This document shows, one piece after another, positions 1 through 7,774 of a DNA stretch of 64,000 nt. Location: positions 124,001 to 188,000 of the forward strand of contig NZ_JAMTCT010000003.1 in NCBI RefSeq assembly GCF_024171995.1, written 5' to 3'. The DNA comes from Promicromonospora umidemergens. Lineage in GTDB: Bacteria > Actinomycetota > Actinomycetes > Actinomycetales > Cellulomonadaceae. Position 1 is the stretch's first letter. Every line of letters begins with the position of its first letter. The translations under genes and the position numbers were made by a program. Below the pieces are notes generated by a model. It had not been told where the DNA came from, ran no database searches, and saw only the letters and a program-made list of their open reading frames with translations.

Positions 1-53
1 GCGAGAAGCTGCCGCGTCGCGACTTCCGTCGAGATGCCCGCGGCAAACGGCGA

Positions 54-82
54 GGCTCCGCAGACATGACGCCCGCGGAGCC
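54..82 (-). terminator. possible terminator hairpin of the redox operon
   Basis: Positions 54-61 and 75-82 are perfect 8-base inverted repeats around a 13-base loop, just past the stop of the epoxide hydrolase gene. There is no clear T-run, so this is only a candidate end for the minus-strand operon. Nothing else is visible in the first 106 bases. Confidence 0.35.
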
Positions 83-106
83 GCTCCGACCGCTGCAAGG
101 TCGACC

Positions 107-1240
107 TCAGCGCAGCTGGCGGAAGAACTCGGTGATGTCGTCGGCGAGCAGCTCGGGCTCTTCGTGGGCGGCGAAGTGTCCGCCGCGTGGCGTCGTCGTG
201 TACCGGGTGATGTTGTAGGTGCGTTCGGCCCAGGAGCGCGGGGGCTGGGTGAGGTCGGCGGGGAAGACGGCGACGGCGGTGGGCACCTCGACCTTCTCGA
301 CGCGCCGGGTCAGGCCGCTGGCGTACTCGTAGTAGGGCCGGAACGACGTCGAGATCGTGCCCGTGAACCAGTACAGGGACGCCTGGGTGAGGACGAAGTC
401 GTCGGTGAACCGGGACGAGAGGTCGCCGCCCGAGTCGCTCCAGGCGCGGTACTTCTCGACGATCCAGGCCAGCAGGCCGGTCGGAGAGTCGGACAGAGCG
501 TGGGCAAGGGTGAGCGGGCGGGTGTTCTGCTGGTGCTGGTAACCGCCCTCCTCCGCGCTCCAGGTGGCGACCTGGTCGAGGTAGGCCTGTTCGTCCGGGG
601 TGAGGCTCGCGTCGTCGTACTCCTGGGGTGCGGCGACGGCGAGCAGGTGGATACCGGCCAGCGACTCCGGGTAGGCCTCACCCAGACGTGAGGTGATCCC
701 CGCGCCCAGGTCGCCGCCGTGGGCGGCGTACCGGTCGAAGCCGAACTCGTCCCGCATGAGCCGGTGCCAGATCTCGTGCGTCTGGAGTGCGGGCGGGAGG
801 GCCGGGCGTTGCGGCGAGAACATGTAGCCGGGGAGCGAGGGAACGATCACCGTGAACGCGTCGGCCGGGTCGCCGCCGTGCTTCGACGGTTCCGCGAGGC
901 GCCGGGCGAGGTCGGTGAGCTCCAGGAAGGTGCTGGGCCAGCCGTGGGTCAGCACGATCGGCAGGGCGTCGGGTCGCTCGCCGTCGAACCGGAGGTAGTG
1001 GACGGGCGTGCCGCCGACGTCGGCCGTGTGGTGCGGCAGGGCGTTGATCCGCGCCTCATGGGTCCGCCAGTCATAGCCGGTGGCCCAGTACTCCGCCAGG
1101 CGGCGCACCTCGGTGGTGTCGGCGCCCGCCTCCCAGCCCTCGACGGGCCAGGAGGTGGGCCACCGGGTATTGCGCAGCCGCGCGCGCAGGTCTTCGAGGT
1201 CTGCGTCGGTCACCGCGATCAGTGGCGGGTGGTCGGTCAT
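107..1240 (-). CDS. epoxide hydrolase (EHN-type alpha/beta hydrolase)
   Basis: Predicted epoxide hydrolase of 377 residues, hydrolysing epoxides to diols. The first ~90 residues form the EHN lid domain found before the alpha/beta-hydrolase fold in microsomal-type epoxide hydrolases. The oxyanion motif HGWP is at 99-102, the probable nucleophile Asp177 lies in HGGDLG, and the catalytic His lies in GGHFAAHEEP near residue 355. The ATG at 1240 is chosen because GGAGAGG lies just upstream and homology begins there; an upstream in-frame extension has no such support. It is the last gene of a seven-gene minus-strand run and probably acts on a product of the upstream oxidoreductases. The substrate cannot be read from sequence. 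Confidence 0.85.
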   Translation of the reverse strand: MTDHPPLIAVTDADLEDLRARLRNTRWPTSWPVEGWEAGADTTEVRRLAEYWATGYDWRTHEARINALPHHTADVGGTPVHYLRFDGERPDALPIVLTHGWPSTFLELTDLARRLAEPSKHGGDPADAFTVIVPSLPGYMFSPQRPALPPALQTHEIWHRLMRDEFGFDRYAAHGGDLGAGITSRLGEAYPESLAGIHLLAVAAPQEYDDASLTPDEQAYLDQVATWSAEEGGYQHQQNTRPLTLAHALSDSPTGLLAWIVEKYRAWSDSGGDLSSRFTDDFVLTQASLYWFTGTISTSFRPYYEYASGLTRRVEKVEVPTAVAVFPADLTQPPRSWAERTYNITRYTTTPRGGHFAAHEEPELLADDITEFFRQLR

Positions 1241-1359
1241 GTGCCTCTCCTGGTCGTGCTCGTGGGCGGTGACCGGGCTCGCCCATGGCCCCGCCCGATA
1301 GCGTCCGGACGAGGCCACGACACGGCCAGGGCCATACGGCGGCCCGCGCCAACTTACGG

Positions 1360-2028
1360 TTATCGGGTTGCGGCGGCCAGTGCCGCGCGGATGGCGTCCG
1401 CGCCGGCCGGCTGGCCCTTCCCGTTCGAGGCTGGCCCGTAGGGGGTCCCCCACACCGGCGTGCCCGTCGACTGCCGCCAGCTGTCGGCCAGCGTGCCCGC
1501 GTCCACCACGCTGTACCCGATGGAGTCGGTGAATGCGTTCACCGCCGCCTTCGCGGGTGCGGAGTCCCCGGCGATCGGCAGGTACGAGCGGTCGGCCGCA
1601 CCCGCCGGGCGGGCGAGTGAGAGGAGGTGCTTGAAATAGATGGTGTTGAACGCCTTCACGACCCCGGCGTCCGGGATGTACCGGAGCAGCAGACCGCTCG
1701 AGGTGAGCGACGCGTCGTCGAGCTCGGGGATCTGCCCGTCACGTTCGGGGCCGTAGTTGGACGTGTCGATGACCGCCTTCCCCGCCAGCGGCGCGACGGG
1801 GACGTCGGCGAACGCCGTGACCGGGATCGAGACCACGACGATGTCACCGGCCGCCGCGGCTTCCTCGCGCGTCCCTGCGGAGGCCAGCGGCCCCAGCTCC
1901 GCGACCGTGCCCGCGAGCGTCTCGGGGCCACGCGAGTTGCTGAGCACGACCTGATGGCCGGCCGCGACGGCGAGCCGCGCGATGTTGCCGCCGAGGTTTC
2001 CGCTTCCGATGAAACCTATGGTTGTCAT
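1360..2028 (-). CDS. NAD(P)-binding F420-reductase-like protein (third paralogue)
   Basis: A 222-residue Rossmann protein with the dinucleotide motif GFIGSGNLGGNIA at the N-terminus and the family signature VVKAFNT in the middle. This is the NADPH:F420 reductase-like family, which also includes members of unknown cofactor use. It is the most divergent of three paralogues in this operon, with a longer C-terminus. The ATG at 2028 is chosen over an upstream ATG because AAGGA lies about ten bases before it and the Rossmann strand starts at once. The stop is TAA. It may reduce F420 or NADP for the LLM-class enzyme nearby, but it could equally be a substrate reductase. Confidence 0.8.
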   Translation of the reverse strand: MTTIGFIGSGNLGGNIARLAVAAGHQVVLSNSRGPETLAGTVAELGPLASAGTREEAAAAGDIVVVSIPVTAFADVPVAPLAGKAVIDTSNYGPERDGQIPELDDASLTSSGLLLRYIPDAGVVKAFNTIYFKHLLSLARPAGAADRSYLPIAGDSAPAKAAVNAFTDSIGYSVVDAGTLADSWRQSTGTPVWGTPYGPASNGKGQPAGADAIRAALAAATR

Positions 2029-2098
2029 GTTCTTGGTGTCCTTCCAGTAGGGCCTGGTCCTTGTCATGCCGGACTCGTTGCGGTGGGGGTCCCTGCTG

Positions 2099-3043
2099 TC
2101 AGGTGGCGGGGAAGTAGTGGCCGTTGTCCAGGTCGTCGAGGAGGCGGGGCTGAGCCGGCTCCCAGCCGAGGGTCCGGCGGGTGATGAGGTTGGACGTCGG
2201 GTAGCTCTGCCTGACCACGTTCGCGAGGAACCCGAAGTGTCCCGGCAGCATCAGCTCGTCCAGGGGGACGCTCACGACGGGCACGCCCAGGCGGCTGCCG
2301 ATGGCCTCGGCGATCTCGCGGAACGGGATGCCTCCGTCCTCGACCGCGTGCCAGTAGCTGCCCGCCGGGCCCTTCTCCAGCGCCAGGCGGAACACGGCGG
2401 CGGCGTCGCGGATGTGCACGGCGTTCCAGCGGTTCGAGCCGTCTCCTGGGTAGCCGGAGAAGCCCTTCTCCTTCGCCAGGGCGATCAGCGTGGGGAGGAA
2501 GCCGGCATTATCAGTAGTGTCGTGCGCGATGTTGGCAAGCCGCACGACCGAAGACCGCACTCCTCGCTCGGCGAGCCCGATCACGGCGGTCTCCACGACG
2601 TTACGAGCCCGCAGGGTGCCCTTGTGCTCGTCGCCGACAGGAAGGGCCGGGTCGTCCTCGGTACCCGGCCGACCCAGGTCCCTCCCGGTCCCGGGCGAGC
2701 CGATGCTCCCCGCAGCGACCAACGGCTTTCCGCTTCCCGCGAGAGCCTCGCCGTACGCGAGCATGATCGGGAGCTCCGCTGCGGCCACGGCGTCGATCCC
2801 GCCGGACGACAGCAGGTCCTGCCTGTGCGCGACGTGGATGACGCCGTCGGAGTCCGCAGCGGCCTCCTTGAGCCCGTCGAGGTCCTGGAGGTCGCCGCGT
2901 CTGACCTTCGCGCCGAGCGCGGACAGCGCCGCCGCGGCTGTTTCCGACCGAGCCAGGCCGGTGACCTCGTGCCCGGCGGTGATGAGCTCGGGAATGATGT
3001 GCGAACCGGAATGGCCGGTCCCGCCAGTGACGAAGACGCGCAC
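2099..3043 (-). CDS. NmrA/epimerase-like NAD(P)-binding SDR
   Basis: An atypical short-chain dehydrogenase of 314 residues. The N-terminus VFVTGGTGHSGSHI is the extended-SDR/NmrA nucleotide-binding motif (GxxGxxG). No classical YxxxK pair is obvious, so it may be a reductase or a redox-sensing NmrA-like protein. It starts at GTG (3043) with AAGGAG about nine bases upstream. It is co-directional with its neighbours, 123 bases from the gene before it (that gap holds a 14-bp tandem repeat) and 70 bases from the gene after it. Confidence 0.8.
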   Translation of the reverse strand: MRVFVTGGTGHSGSHIIPELITAGHEVTGLARSETAAAALSALGAKVRRGDLQDLDGLKEAAADSDGVIHVAHRQDLLSSGGIDAVAAAELPIMLAYGEALAGSGKPLVAAGSIGSPGTGRDLGRPGTEDDPALPVGDEHKGTLRARNVVETAVIGLAERGVRSSVVRLANIAHDTTDNAGFLPTLIALAKEKGFSGYPGDGSNRWNAVHIRDAAAVFRLALEKGPAGSYWHAVEDGGIPFREIAEAIGSRLGVPVVSVPLDELMLPGHFGFLANVVRQSYPTSNLITRRTLGWEPAQPRLLDDLDNGHYFPAT

Positions 3044-3056
3044 GGTACTACTCCTT

Positions 3057-3140
3057 GTGAGTGGTGCAGGGTGAGTGGTGCGGGGTGAGTGGTGCGGGGT
3101 GAGTGGTGCGGGGTGAGTGGTGCGGGGTGAGTGGTGCGGG
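3057..3140. repeat. six tandem copies of a 14-bp unit
   Basis: Six head-to-tail copies of gtgagtggtgcggg run from 3057 to 3140; only the first differs, by one base. They fill most of the gap between two genes of the minus-strand operon and end close to the ribosome binding site of the gene that starts at 3043. The copy number is of the kind that varies between strains by slippage. Confidence 0.95.
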
Positions 3141-3166
3141 GGAAGCGTTGGTAGTACGGGGTTGGC

Positions 3167-3790
3167 TCAGCGGGGGAAGTCGACGCTGAGGGCGATGTCG
3201 AAGGTGCCCGCGCCGTTCCGGGCCAGGCCCATCAGCAGCGGCCCGACCCCTTCCAGCCAGCGAGCCATCTCCAGGCCGCCGACATCGAGGGGACGCAGCC
3301 CGAGGCTCTCGATGAACACCGACACGCTCGCCTTGGCGCCCGCGTCGTCTCCGGCGAAGAACACGTCCAACGGACGCTCCTGGACCAGCACGTGGCCGAA
3401 GACGGTGTTGAACGCCTTCACGACGTGCGCGCTCGCCGGGGCCGCCTTGGCGATCTCCTGCGCACCGGAGGTGCCCTCAGGAGTGAGCACCCCGGTGGCG
3501 GCGGCGTTGAAGGTGTTGGAGATGTCGATGATGACCTTGCCGGCCAAGGCATCCCCATACTGGGTGACGACCGGCACGGCGCTCGTGTACGGCACGGCGA
3601 GGACGACGATGTCGCCCACAGGGACGGTGCCGAAGGTCCCCGCCGTTGCCCCGGCGCCGAGCTCGGCGGCCAGGCCCTTGGCCTTGGCCGGGTCACGGCC
3701 GATGAGCTCGACGGAATGCCCGCCTGTGACCGCGCGGGAGGCGATGGCGTGGGCCATGCCCCCGAGGCCGATGAAGCTGATGCTGCTCAT
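3167..3790 (-). CDS. NADPH:F420-reductase-like NAD(P)-binding protein (copy A)
   Basis: A 207-residue Rossmann-fold protein starting SSISFIGLGGMAHAIA, with VVKAFNT and FFAGDD signatures of the NADPH-dependent F420 reductase-like family. It is clearly paralogous and equal in length to the gene at 4881-5504, the two flanking the LLM oxidoreductase gene. The ATG at 3790 has GGGAG eight bases upstream. A longer in-frame start at 3862 would overlap the upstream stop as ATGA, but lacks a ribosome binding site and would only add a repetitive MTTEEITTQEITTQ leader. Likely supplies or uses reduced F420 or NADPH; unproven. Confidence 0.85.
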   Translation of the reverse strand: MSSISFIGLGGMAHAIASRAVTGGHSVELIGRDPAKAKGLAAELGAGATAGTFGTVPVGDIVVLAVPYTSAVPVVTQYGDALAGKVIIDISNTFNAAATGVLTPEGTSGAQEIAKAAPASAHVVKAFNTVFGHVLVQERPLDVFFAGDDAGAKASVSVFIESLGLRPLDVGGLEMARWLEGVGPLLMGLARNGAGTFDIALSVDFPR

Positions 3791-3858
3791 GATGAGTGCT
3801 CCCTTTCTTGGGTGATCGTTCTGGGTGGTTATTTCTTGGGTGGTTATTTCTTCGGTGG

Positions 3859-4761
3859 TCATAACCGGCCGGTACGCTCGATCACCTGGCCGGCGAAGTC
3901 GAGCAGCTGGTCAAGGCTGGTGAACATCGCGAAGGCATCGAAGTACGCCTCGTCAACGCCGGAGTCGGCGTACCGCTTGAGCTGGTCCGCGACCAGGTCG
4001 ACGGACGTGCCGGGCTCGAGATTGATCCGCATGGCCTTCTTCAGTGCGTCCGGATCGCGGCCGGCGTCCTCCGCCGCTCGACGGGCGATCGACCACAGGC
4101 GGTCGGCGCCCTCGTCCTGGCTGCTGATCGACGCGGCGGGCGCCGGTCCTTCGACCCCGAGCCAGCCGACCCCGCTGCGGCCGACCCGACGCATCGCGGC
4201 CTCGCTGGCACCGCCGATCCAGATGGGCGGCCCGCCCGCCTGGACCGGACGGAGGCCGACGTGGACCGGCGGCATGGTGAAGAACTCGCTGTCCCAGGAC
4301 ACGGGACTGGTCGTCCACCACGCCTGCAGGAACGCCAGCGTGTCGTCAAGCATCTTGCCGCGCCGCTGCCAGTCCGCGTTACGAGCCGCGTCGTACTCCT
4401 GCTTCATCCACCCCACCCCGACCCCGACGCCGAGGCGTCCCCCGCTGAGCACGTCGAGCGTGGTCAGCTGCCGGGCCAGGTGCGGCGGCTCGTAGTAGAA
4501 CGTGCTGAGCGTGCTGGTGTTCAGGCGCACCCTGCTGGTCGCCGCCGCGGCGACGGTCAGCAGCAGCACCGGATCGAAGGAGCGGGCCATCTGCGGCCCT
4601 CGGTCCAGGTAGCCGCTGCCCAGATCAACCGGCGTGACCAGGCGATCACCGATCCACAGGGTGTCGTAGCCAAGGTCCTCGAGCCCGCGGACGAAAGCGC
4701 TCAGGGCGGGAGCGTCGCTGACGGCGGGCCCCACAACTGGAATCGTGAAACCGAGCTGCAT
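3859..4761 (-). CDS. LLM-class F420-dependent oxidoreductase
   Basis: A 300-residue luciferase-like monooxygenase-superfamily protein (bacterial luciferase TIM barrel). It begins QLGFTIPVVGPAVSD and contains LGYDTLWIGDRL, LGVGVGVGWM and PPIWIGGASEAAMRR, all typical of the F420-dependent LLM group rather than FMN luciferases. The ATG at 4761 follows GAGGAGG by about nine bases; the long in-frame extension upstream is antisense-type composition and is rejected. Flanking by two NADPH:F420-reductase-like genes supports F420 as cofactor, although no F420 biosynthesis gene is in the window. Confidence 0.87.
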   Translation of the reverse strand: MQLGFTIPVVGPAVSDAPALSAFVRGLEDLGYDTLWIGDRLVTPVDLGSGYLDRGPQMARSFDPVLLLTVAAAATSRVRLNTSTLSTFYYEPPHLARQLTTLDVLSGGRLGVGVGVGWMKQEYDAARNADWQRRGKMLDDTLAFLQAWWTTSPVSWDSEFFTMPPVHVGLRPVQAGGPPIWIGGASEAAMRRVGRSGVGWLGVEGPAPAASISSQDEGADRLWSIARRAAEDAGRDPDALKKAMRINLEPGTSVDLVADQLKRYADSGVDEAYFDAFAMFTSLDQLLDFAGQVIERTGRL

Positions 4762-4880
4762 GGTGATAAGCCTCCTCAGGCGAAATCTGGCCGTTATTGA
4801 TTTCCGACATGAGAGTCGGTGGTCCAGCGACCAGCCGGGGCCGACGGCGCCTTGTTCGGCGACCGTTCGGCCCGGGCAGA

Positions 4881-5504
4881 TCAGCCGTTGACTTCGTTGA
4901 CGCCGAGGGCGAAGTTTCCGTGGCCGACTCCGTTGCCCGCGAGGCCGACCGTGAGCACGCCAGCTCCTTCCAGCCAGTGCGCCATCTTCAGGCCCCCGAC
5001 ATCCATCGGGCGCAGCCCGAGGCTTTCGATAAAGGCCGCCAGGTCCGCCTTGCCCTGTGGGTCGTCGCCGGCGAAGAAGACGTCGGGCCGGCCGGTCTCC
5101 AGGACCCCACGGAAGATGGTGTTGAACGCCTTGAAGACCTTGGCGTCGGCCGGGGCGACCTTGGCGATCTCCTGTGCGATCGAGGTCGGCTCGCTGTGGG
5201 CCAGCCCGTCGAACGTGGCGTTGAACGGGTTGCTGATGTCGACGATGGTCTTGCCCGCGAGGGCGTCTCCGTACTCGGCGACGGTCGAGACGACGCCGGC
5301 GTACAGCATGGCCGTGATGACGATGTCCCCGGCCGGGACGGCGCCCCACTGACCTGCCGTGGTGCCGCCGCCCAGTGCCTTGGCCAGGTCGTCGGCCTTG
5401 GACTGGTTGCGCGCCATGATCTCGACGGTGTTGCCGCCGGCCACCGCGAGCGTGCCGATCGTGCGGGCCATGTTCCCCGCACCGATGAAGGTGATGCTGC
5501 TCAT
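4881..5504 (-). CDS. NADPH:F420-reductase-like NAD(P)-binding protein (copy B)
   Basis: A 207-residue paralogue of the gene at 3167-3790. It opens SSITFIGAGNMARTIG and shares YGDALAGK, VFKAFNT, FFAGDD and ESLGLRP with copy A. The ATG at 5504 is preceded by AGAGG. The 119-base gap to the LLM gene (4762-4880) shows nothing notable. Two equal-length copies bracketing one LLM gene suggest local duplication followed by divergence. Confidence 0.85.
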   Translation of the reverse strand: MSSITFIGAGNMARTIGTLAVAGGNTVEIMARNQSKADDLAKALGGGTTAGQWGAVPAGDIVITAMLYAGVVSTVAEYGDALAGKTIVDISNPFNATFDGLAHSEPTSIAQEIAKVAPADAKVFKAFNTIFRGVLETGRPDVFFAGDDPQGKADLAAFIESLGLRPMDVGGLKMAHWLEGAGVLTVGLAGNGVGHGNFALGVNEVNG

Positions 5505-5575
5505 GAGCTGTGCCTCTTCTTGTGTTCCCGAGGCGCCTGTGGTCCGGGCGCCGTTCTGACTCGTTCGGATGTGGA

Positions 5576-6310
5576 TCAGATGGCGGTCGTGCCGCCGTCG
5601 GCGACCAGTTCCAGGCCGTTGACGTAGCTGGAGTCGTCGGAGGCGAGGAACAGGGCGATGCTGGCGATCTCTTCGGGGCGGCCCATCGTTCCGCGGGGGA
5701 TGAGGGACTCGAATGCGGCCCTCGTCGCCTCGTCGAACAGCTCTTCCTGCTTTGCGGTGCCGACCTGGCCGGGGGTCAGGACGTTCACCCGGATCTTGCG
5801 GTCGCGCAGCTCGTTGAGCCAGACACGGGCCCAGGCCTGCTGGACGGCTTTGCTTCCCGCGTAGAGGCTCCAGCCGGGGAAGGCGCCGAGGGAGGCGTTG
5901 GAACCGGTCATGAGGATCGAGCCGTTGTCGTTGATCAGCGGTAGTGCCTTCTGCACGGTGAACAGGGTGCCGCGCGCGTTGAGCGAGAAGGAGCGTTCGA
6001 ACTGCTCCTCCGTGATCTCGCCGAGGACGGCAGGTTCGCCGAACCCGGCGCTGGCCCACAGCACGTCGATCGAGCCCTTCTCCCGCTTGACGGTGTCGTA
6101 CAAGCGCTCAAGGTCGTCCAGCTCGGCCGCGTCACCCTGGACGGCGGTCACGTTGCGGCCGATCACCTTGACGGCCTCGTCCAGCGCTTCCTGCCGCCGG
6201 GCCTGGATGAAGACATACGCTCCTTCCTCGACGAACAGCTTGGCCCCGGCCAGCGCCAGGCCGGTCGATCCGCCGGTGATCACTGCGACCTTGCCATCGA
6301 GCTTTCCCAC
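5576..6310 (-). CDS. short-chain dehydrogenase/reductase, first gene of the redox operon
   Basis: A classical SDR of 244 residues: cofactor motif TGGSTGLALAG (12-22; the last Gly of the usual TGxxxGxG is Ala), NAG-like ASAG near 87, Asn111, catalytic Ser137/Ser140, Tyr150 and Lys154 (YAGSK). The C-terminus VNGLELVADGG is also typical. The ribosome binding site decides the start: AAGGAG sits five bases before the GTG at 6310, whereas the GTG at 6316 overlaps it. It leads the minus-strand operon and is divergent from the LysR gene at 6531. Confidence 0.87.
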   Translation of the reverse strand: MGKLDGKVAVITGGSTGLALAGAKLFVEEGAYVFIQARRQEALDEAVKVIGRNVTAVQGDAAELDDLERLYDTVKREKGSIDVLWASAGFGEPAVLGEITEEQFERSFSLNARGTLFTVQKALPLINDNGSILMTGSNASLGAFPGWSLYAGSKAVQQAWARVWLNELRDRKIRVNVLTPGQVGTAKQEELFDEATRAAFESLIPRGTMGRPEEIASIALFLASDDSSYVNGLELVADGGTTAI

Positions 6311-6333
6311 GGTCACTCCTTTGAATTGATGGG

Positions 6334-6410
6334 TTTTTCGAAAAAGGCATGGAAGGGCCCAATTAATGACGCGCTCATGCTGGTCTGGGTCCCAGCTATC
6401 AAATGCCGAT
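6334..6410. promoter_or_regulatory. candidate LysR operator region
   Basis: The 220-base gap between the divergent SDR and LysR genes holds three short dyads: a perfect 12-base palindrome tttttcgaaaaa (6334-6345), ctgggtcccag (6385-6395), and ATC-N7-GAT (6398-6410). LysR regulators usually bind interrupted dyads (T-N11-A) between themselves and a divergent target. Which dyad is used cannot be told from sequence. Confidence 0.4.
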
Positions 6411-6530
6411 CCCGAATTCTTGTACCGAGTTCTCCCGGCCTCATGAACAATGCCACCGGCCTGAGCGGGTGTCCAAGACCCTTTTCAGCCGTGGTGATAC
6501 CCTCGGGGCATTGCCGGCTCGGGAGGCTTC

Positions 6531-7442
6531 ATGGATCTGGACCTGCGCAAGCTGCGCTACTTCGTCGCCGTCGCCGAGAGGCTGCACTTCGGCCGCGCCG
6601 CCGACGATCTGCACATCGCGCAGCCGGTGCTCAGTCGGCAGATCCGCGCGCTGGAACAGGATCTCGGCGCCTCGCTGTTCACCAGGGACAGCCACGGCGT
6701 CACGCTGACCGACGCGGGCCGACAGCTGCTGGACGACACCGGTCCGCTGCTCGCCTCCGCGCACGCGGTCCGGCGCCGGGTGTCCGTGGCAGAACGCGGC
6801 GGCCAGCGGCTGGTGGTCGGCTTCCGGGCCGGTATCCCGGTCATCCCGGCGACGCGGGTGTTCGAGGCCCAGCATCCGGACGCAGTCGTGGACGTGCAGC
6901 GCATGGAATGGGACGACCAGGCCCCGATGCTGCTCGACGGCCGCGTCGACGTCGCCTATGTGCGGCTGCCCATCGACGAGACCGGCCTGCGCCTGACTCC
7001 GCTCTACACCGAGCCCCTCATGGTGGCGCTGCCCACCGGTCACCGGCTGGCCGGCAAGGAGGAGGTCACCGAGGCCGACCTGGCCCGTGAGACTGTGGTC
7101 TGGCATGCCGACCCGAGCACGCAGCCCACCCGGCGCCCGCACCCCGACTCCGGGCTCCGGGTGCGCGGGGTCGAGGAGAAGCTCGAGCATGTCGCGGCCG
7201 GCCGTGGCATCTCATTCGTGGGACGTTCAGAGACAGTGTTCTACTCGCGGCCGGACATCACCTACGTGCCCATCCCCGATCTGGCGCCCGACCAGGTATT
7301 CGTCGCGATGGCGGCGTCGCGGACGTCGCCGCTGGCCGACGACTTCTTCGCCGCGGCGCAGGAGACGGCCGAGATCACGGCAGAGTGCGGGAACTATGAG
7401 ATGTGGCAGATTGCCAACGACACCGTTTCGAAGCGCGGTTGA
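6531..7442 (+). CDS. LysR-family transcriptional regulator
   Basis: A 303-residue LysR-type regulator. The winged helix-turn-helix occupies residues ~1-60 (DLDLRKLRYFVAVAERLHFG, then AQPVLSRQIRALE), followed by a periplasmic-binding-like effector domain. The ATG has GGGAGG seven bases upstream. It is divergent from the seven-gene oxidoreductase run and probably controls it and itself in response to a small-molecule substrate. Confidence 0.9.
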   Translation: MDLDLRKLRYFVAVAERLHFGRAADDLHIAQPVLSRQIRALEQDLGASLFTRDSHGVTLTDAGRQLLDDTGPLLASAHAVRRRVSVAERGGQRLVVGFRAGIPVIPATRVFEAQHPDAVVDVQRMEWDDQAPMLLDGRVDVAYVRLPIDETGLRLTPLYTEPLMVALPTGHRLAGKEEVTEADLARETVVWHADPSTQPTRRPHPDSGLRVRGVEEKLEHVAAGRGISFVGRSETVFYSRPDITYVPIPDLAPDQVFVAMAASRTSPLADDFFAAAQETAEITAECGNYEMWQIANDTVSKRG

Positions 7443-7524
7443 GTAATTCGATCGAATGGTGGTGCTACCAGCACAGCGAGAACCCCCGCCCACTGGCAGC
7501 CACGCGACCCCAGACCCCAGACAT

Positions 7525-7570
7525 GACAATGGCCCGAACCCACAATTCGTGGGTCCGGGCCATTCCGATG
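7525..7570. terminator. long-stem hairpin between LysR and tRNA-fMet
   Basis: Arms 7528-7543 and 7549-7564 pair over 16 positions with one mismatch around a five-base loop, and gaca/tgtc can extend the stem to 7525-7570. It sits between the 3' ends of the plus-strand LysR gene and the minus-strand tRNA, so it can serve as a bidirectional terminator. Confidence 0.6.
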
Positions 7571-7589
7571 TCCTGCGACATCCCATTTG

Positions 7590-7663
7590 TAGCGGGGGCA
7601 GGATTTGAACCTGCGACCTCTGGGTTATGAGCCCAGCGAGCTACCGAACTGCTCCACCCCGCG
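7590..7663 (-). tRNA. initiator tRNA-fMet (CAT)
   Basis: A 74-base cloverleaf with CAT anticodon. It is the initiator rather than the elongator: it begins CGCGGGG, leaving position 1 (C) unpaired with position 72 (U), and the anticodon stem carries the three consecutive G-C pairs (GGG/CCC) needed for P-site entry. The D arm is GAGCAG...GCTC and the T loop TTCAAAT. The CCA end is not encoded. It stands alone with its own long hairpin downstream. Confidence 0.95.
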
Positions 7664-7774
7664 GCGGTAACCCCTACTTTACGCACGCCCAGGGGCTGAG
7701 CGCAAACGGGGTCAGGGGGTAGAGACGCAGGTCACAAGCGATCGAACCGATCCGGCCGTGGAACGATCCTCTCC

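Noticed and set aside
3057-3140. CRISPR array
   Set aside because: The units are contiguous 14-mers without spacers and no cas genes are near; a simple tandem repeat.
7590-7663. Elongator tRNA-Met
   Set aside because: The mismatched first acceptor pair and the three G-C pairs in the anticodon stem identify the initiator.
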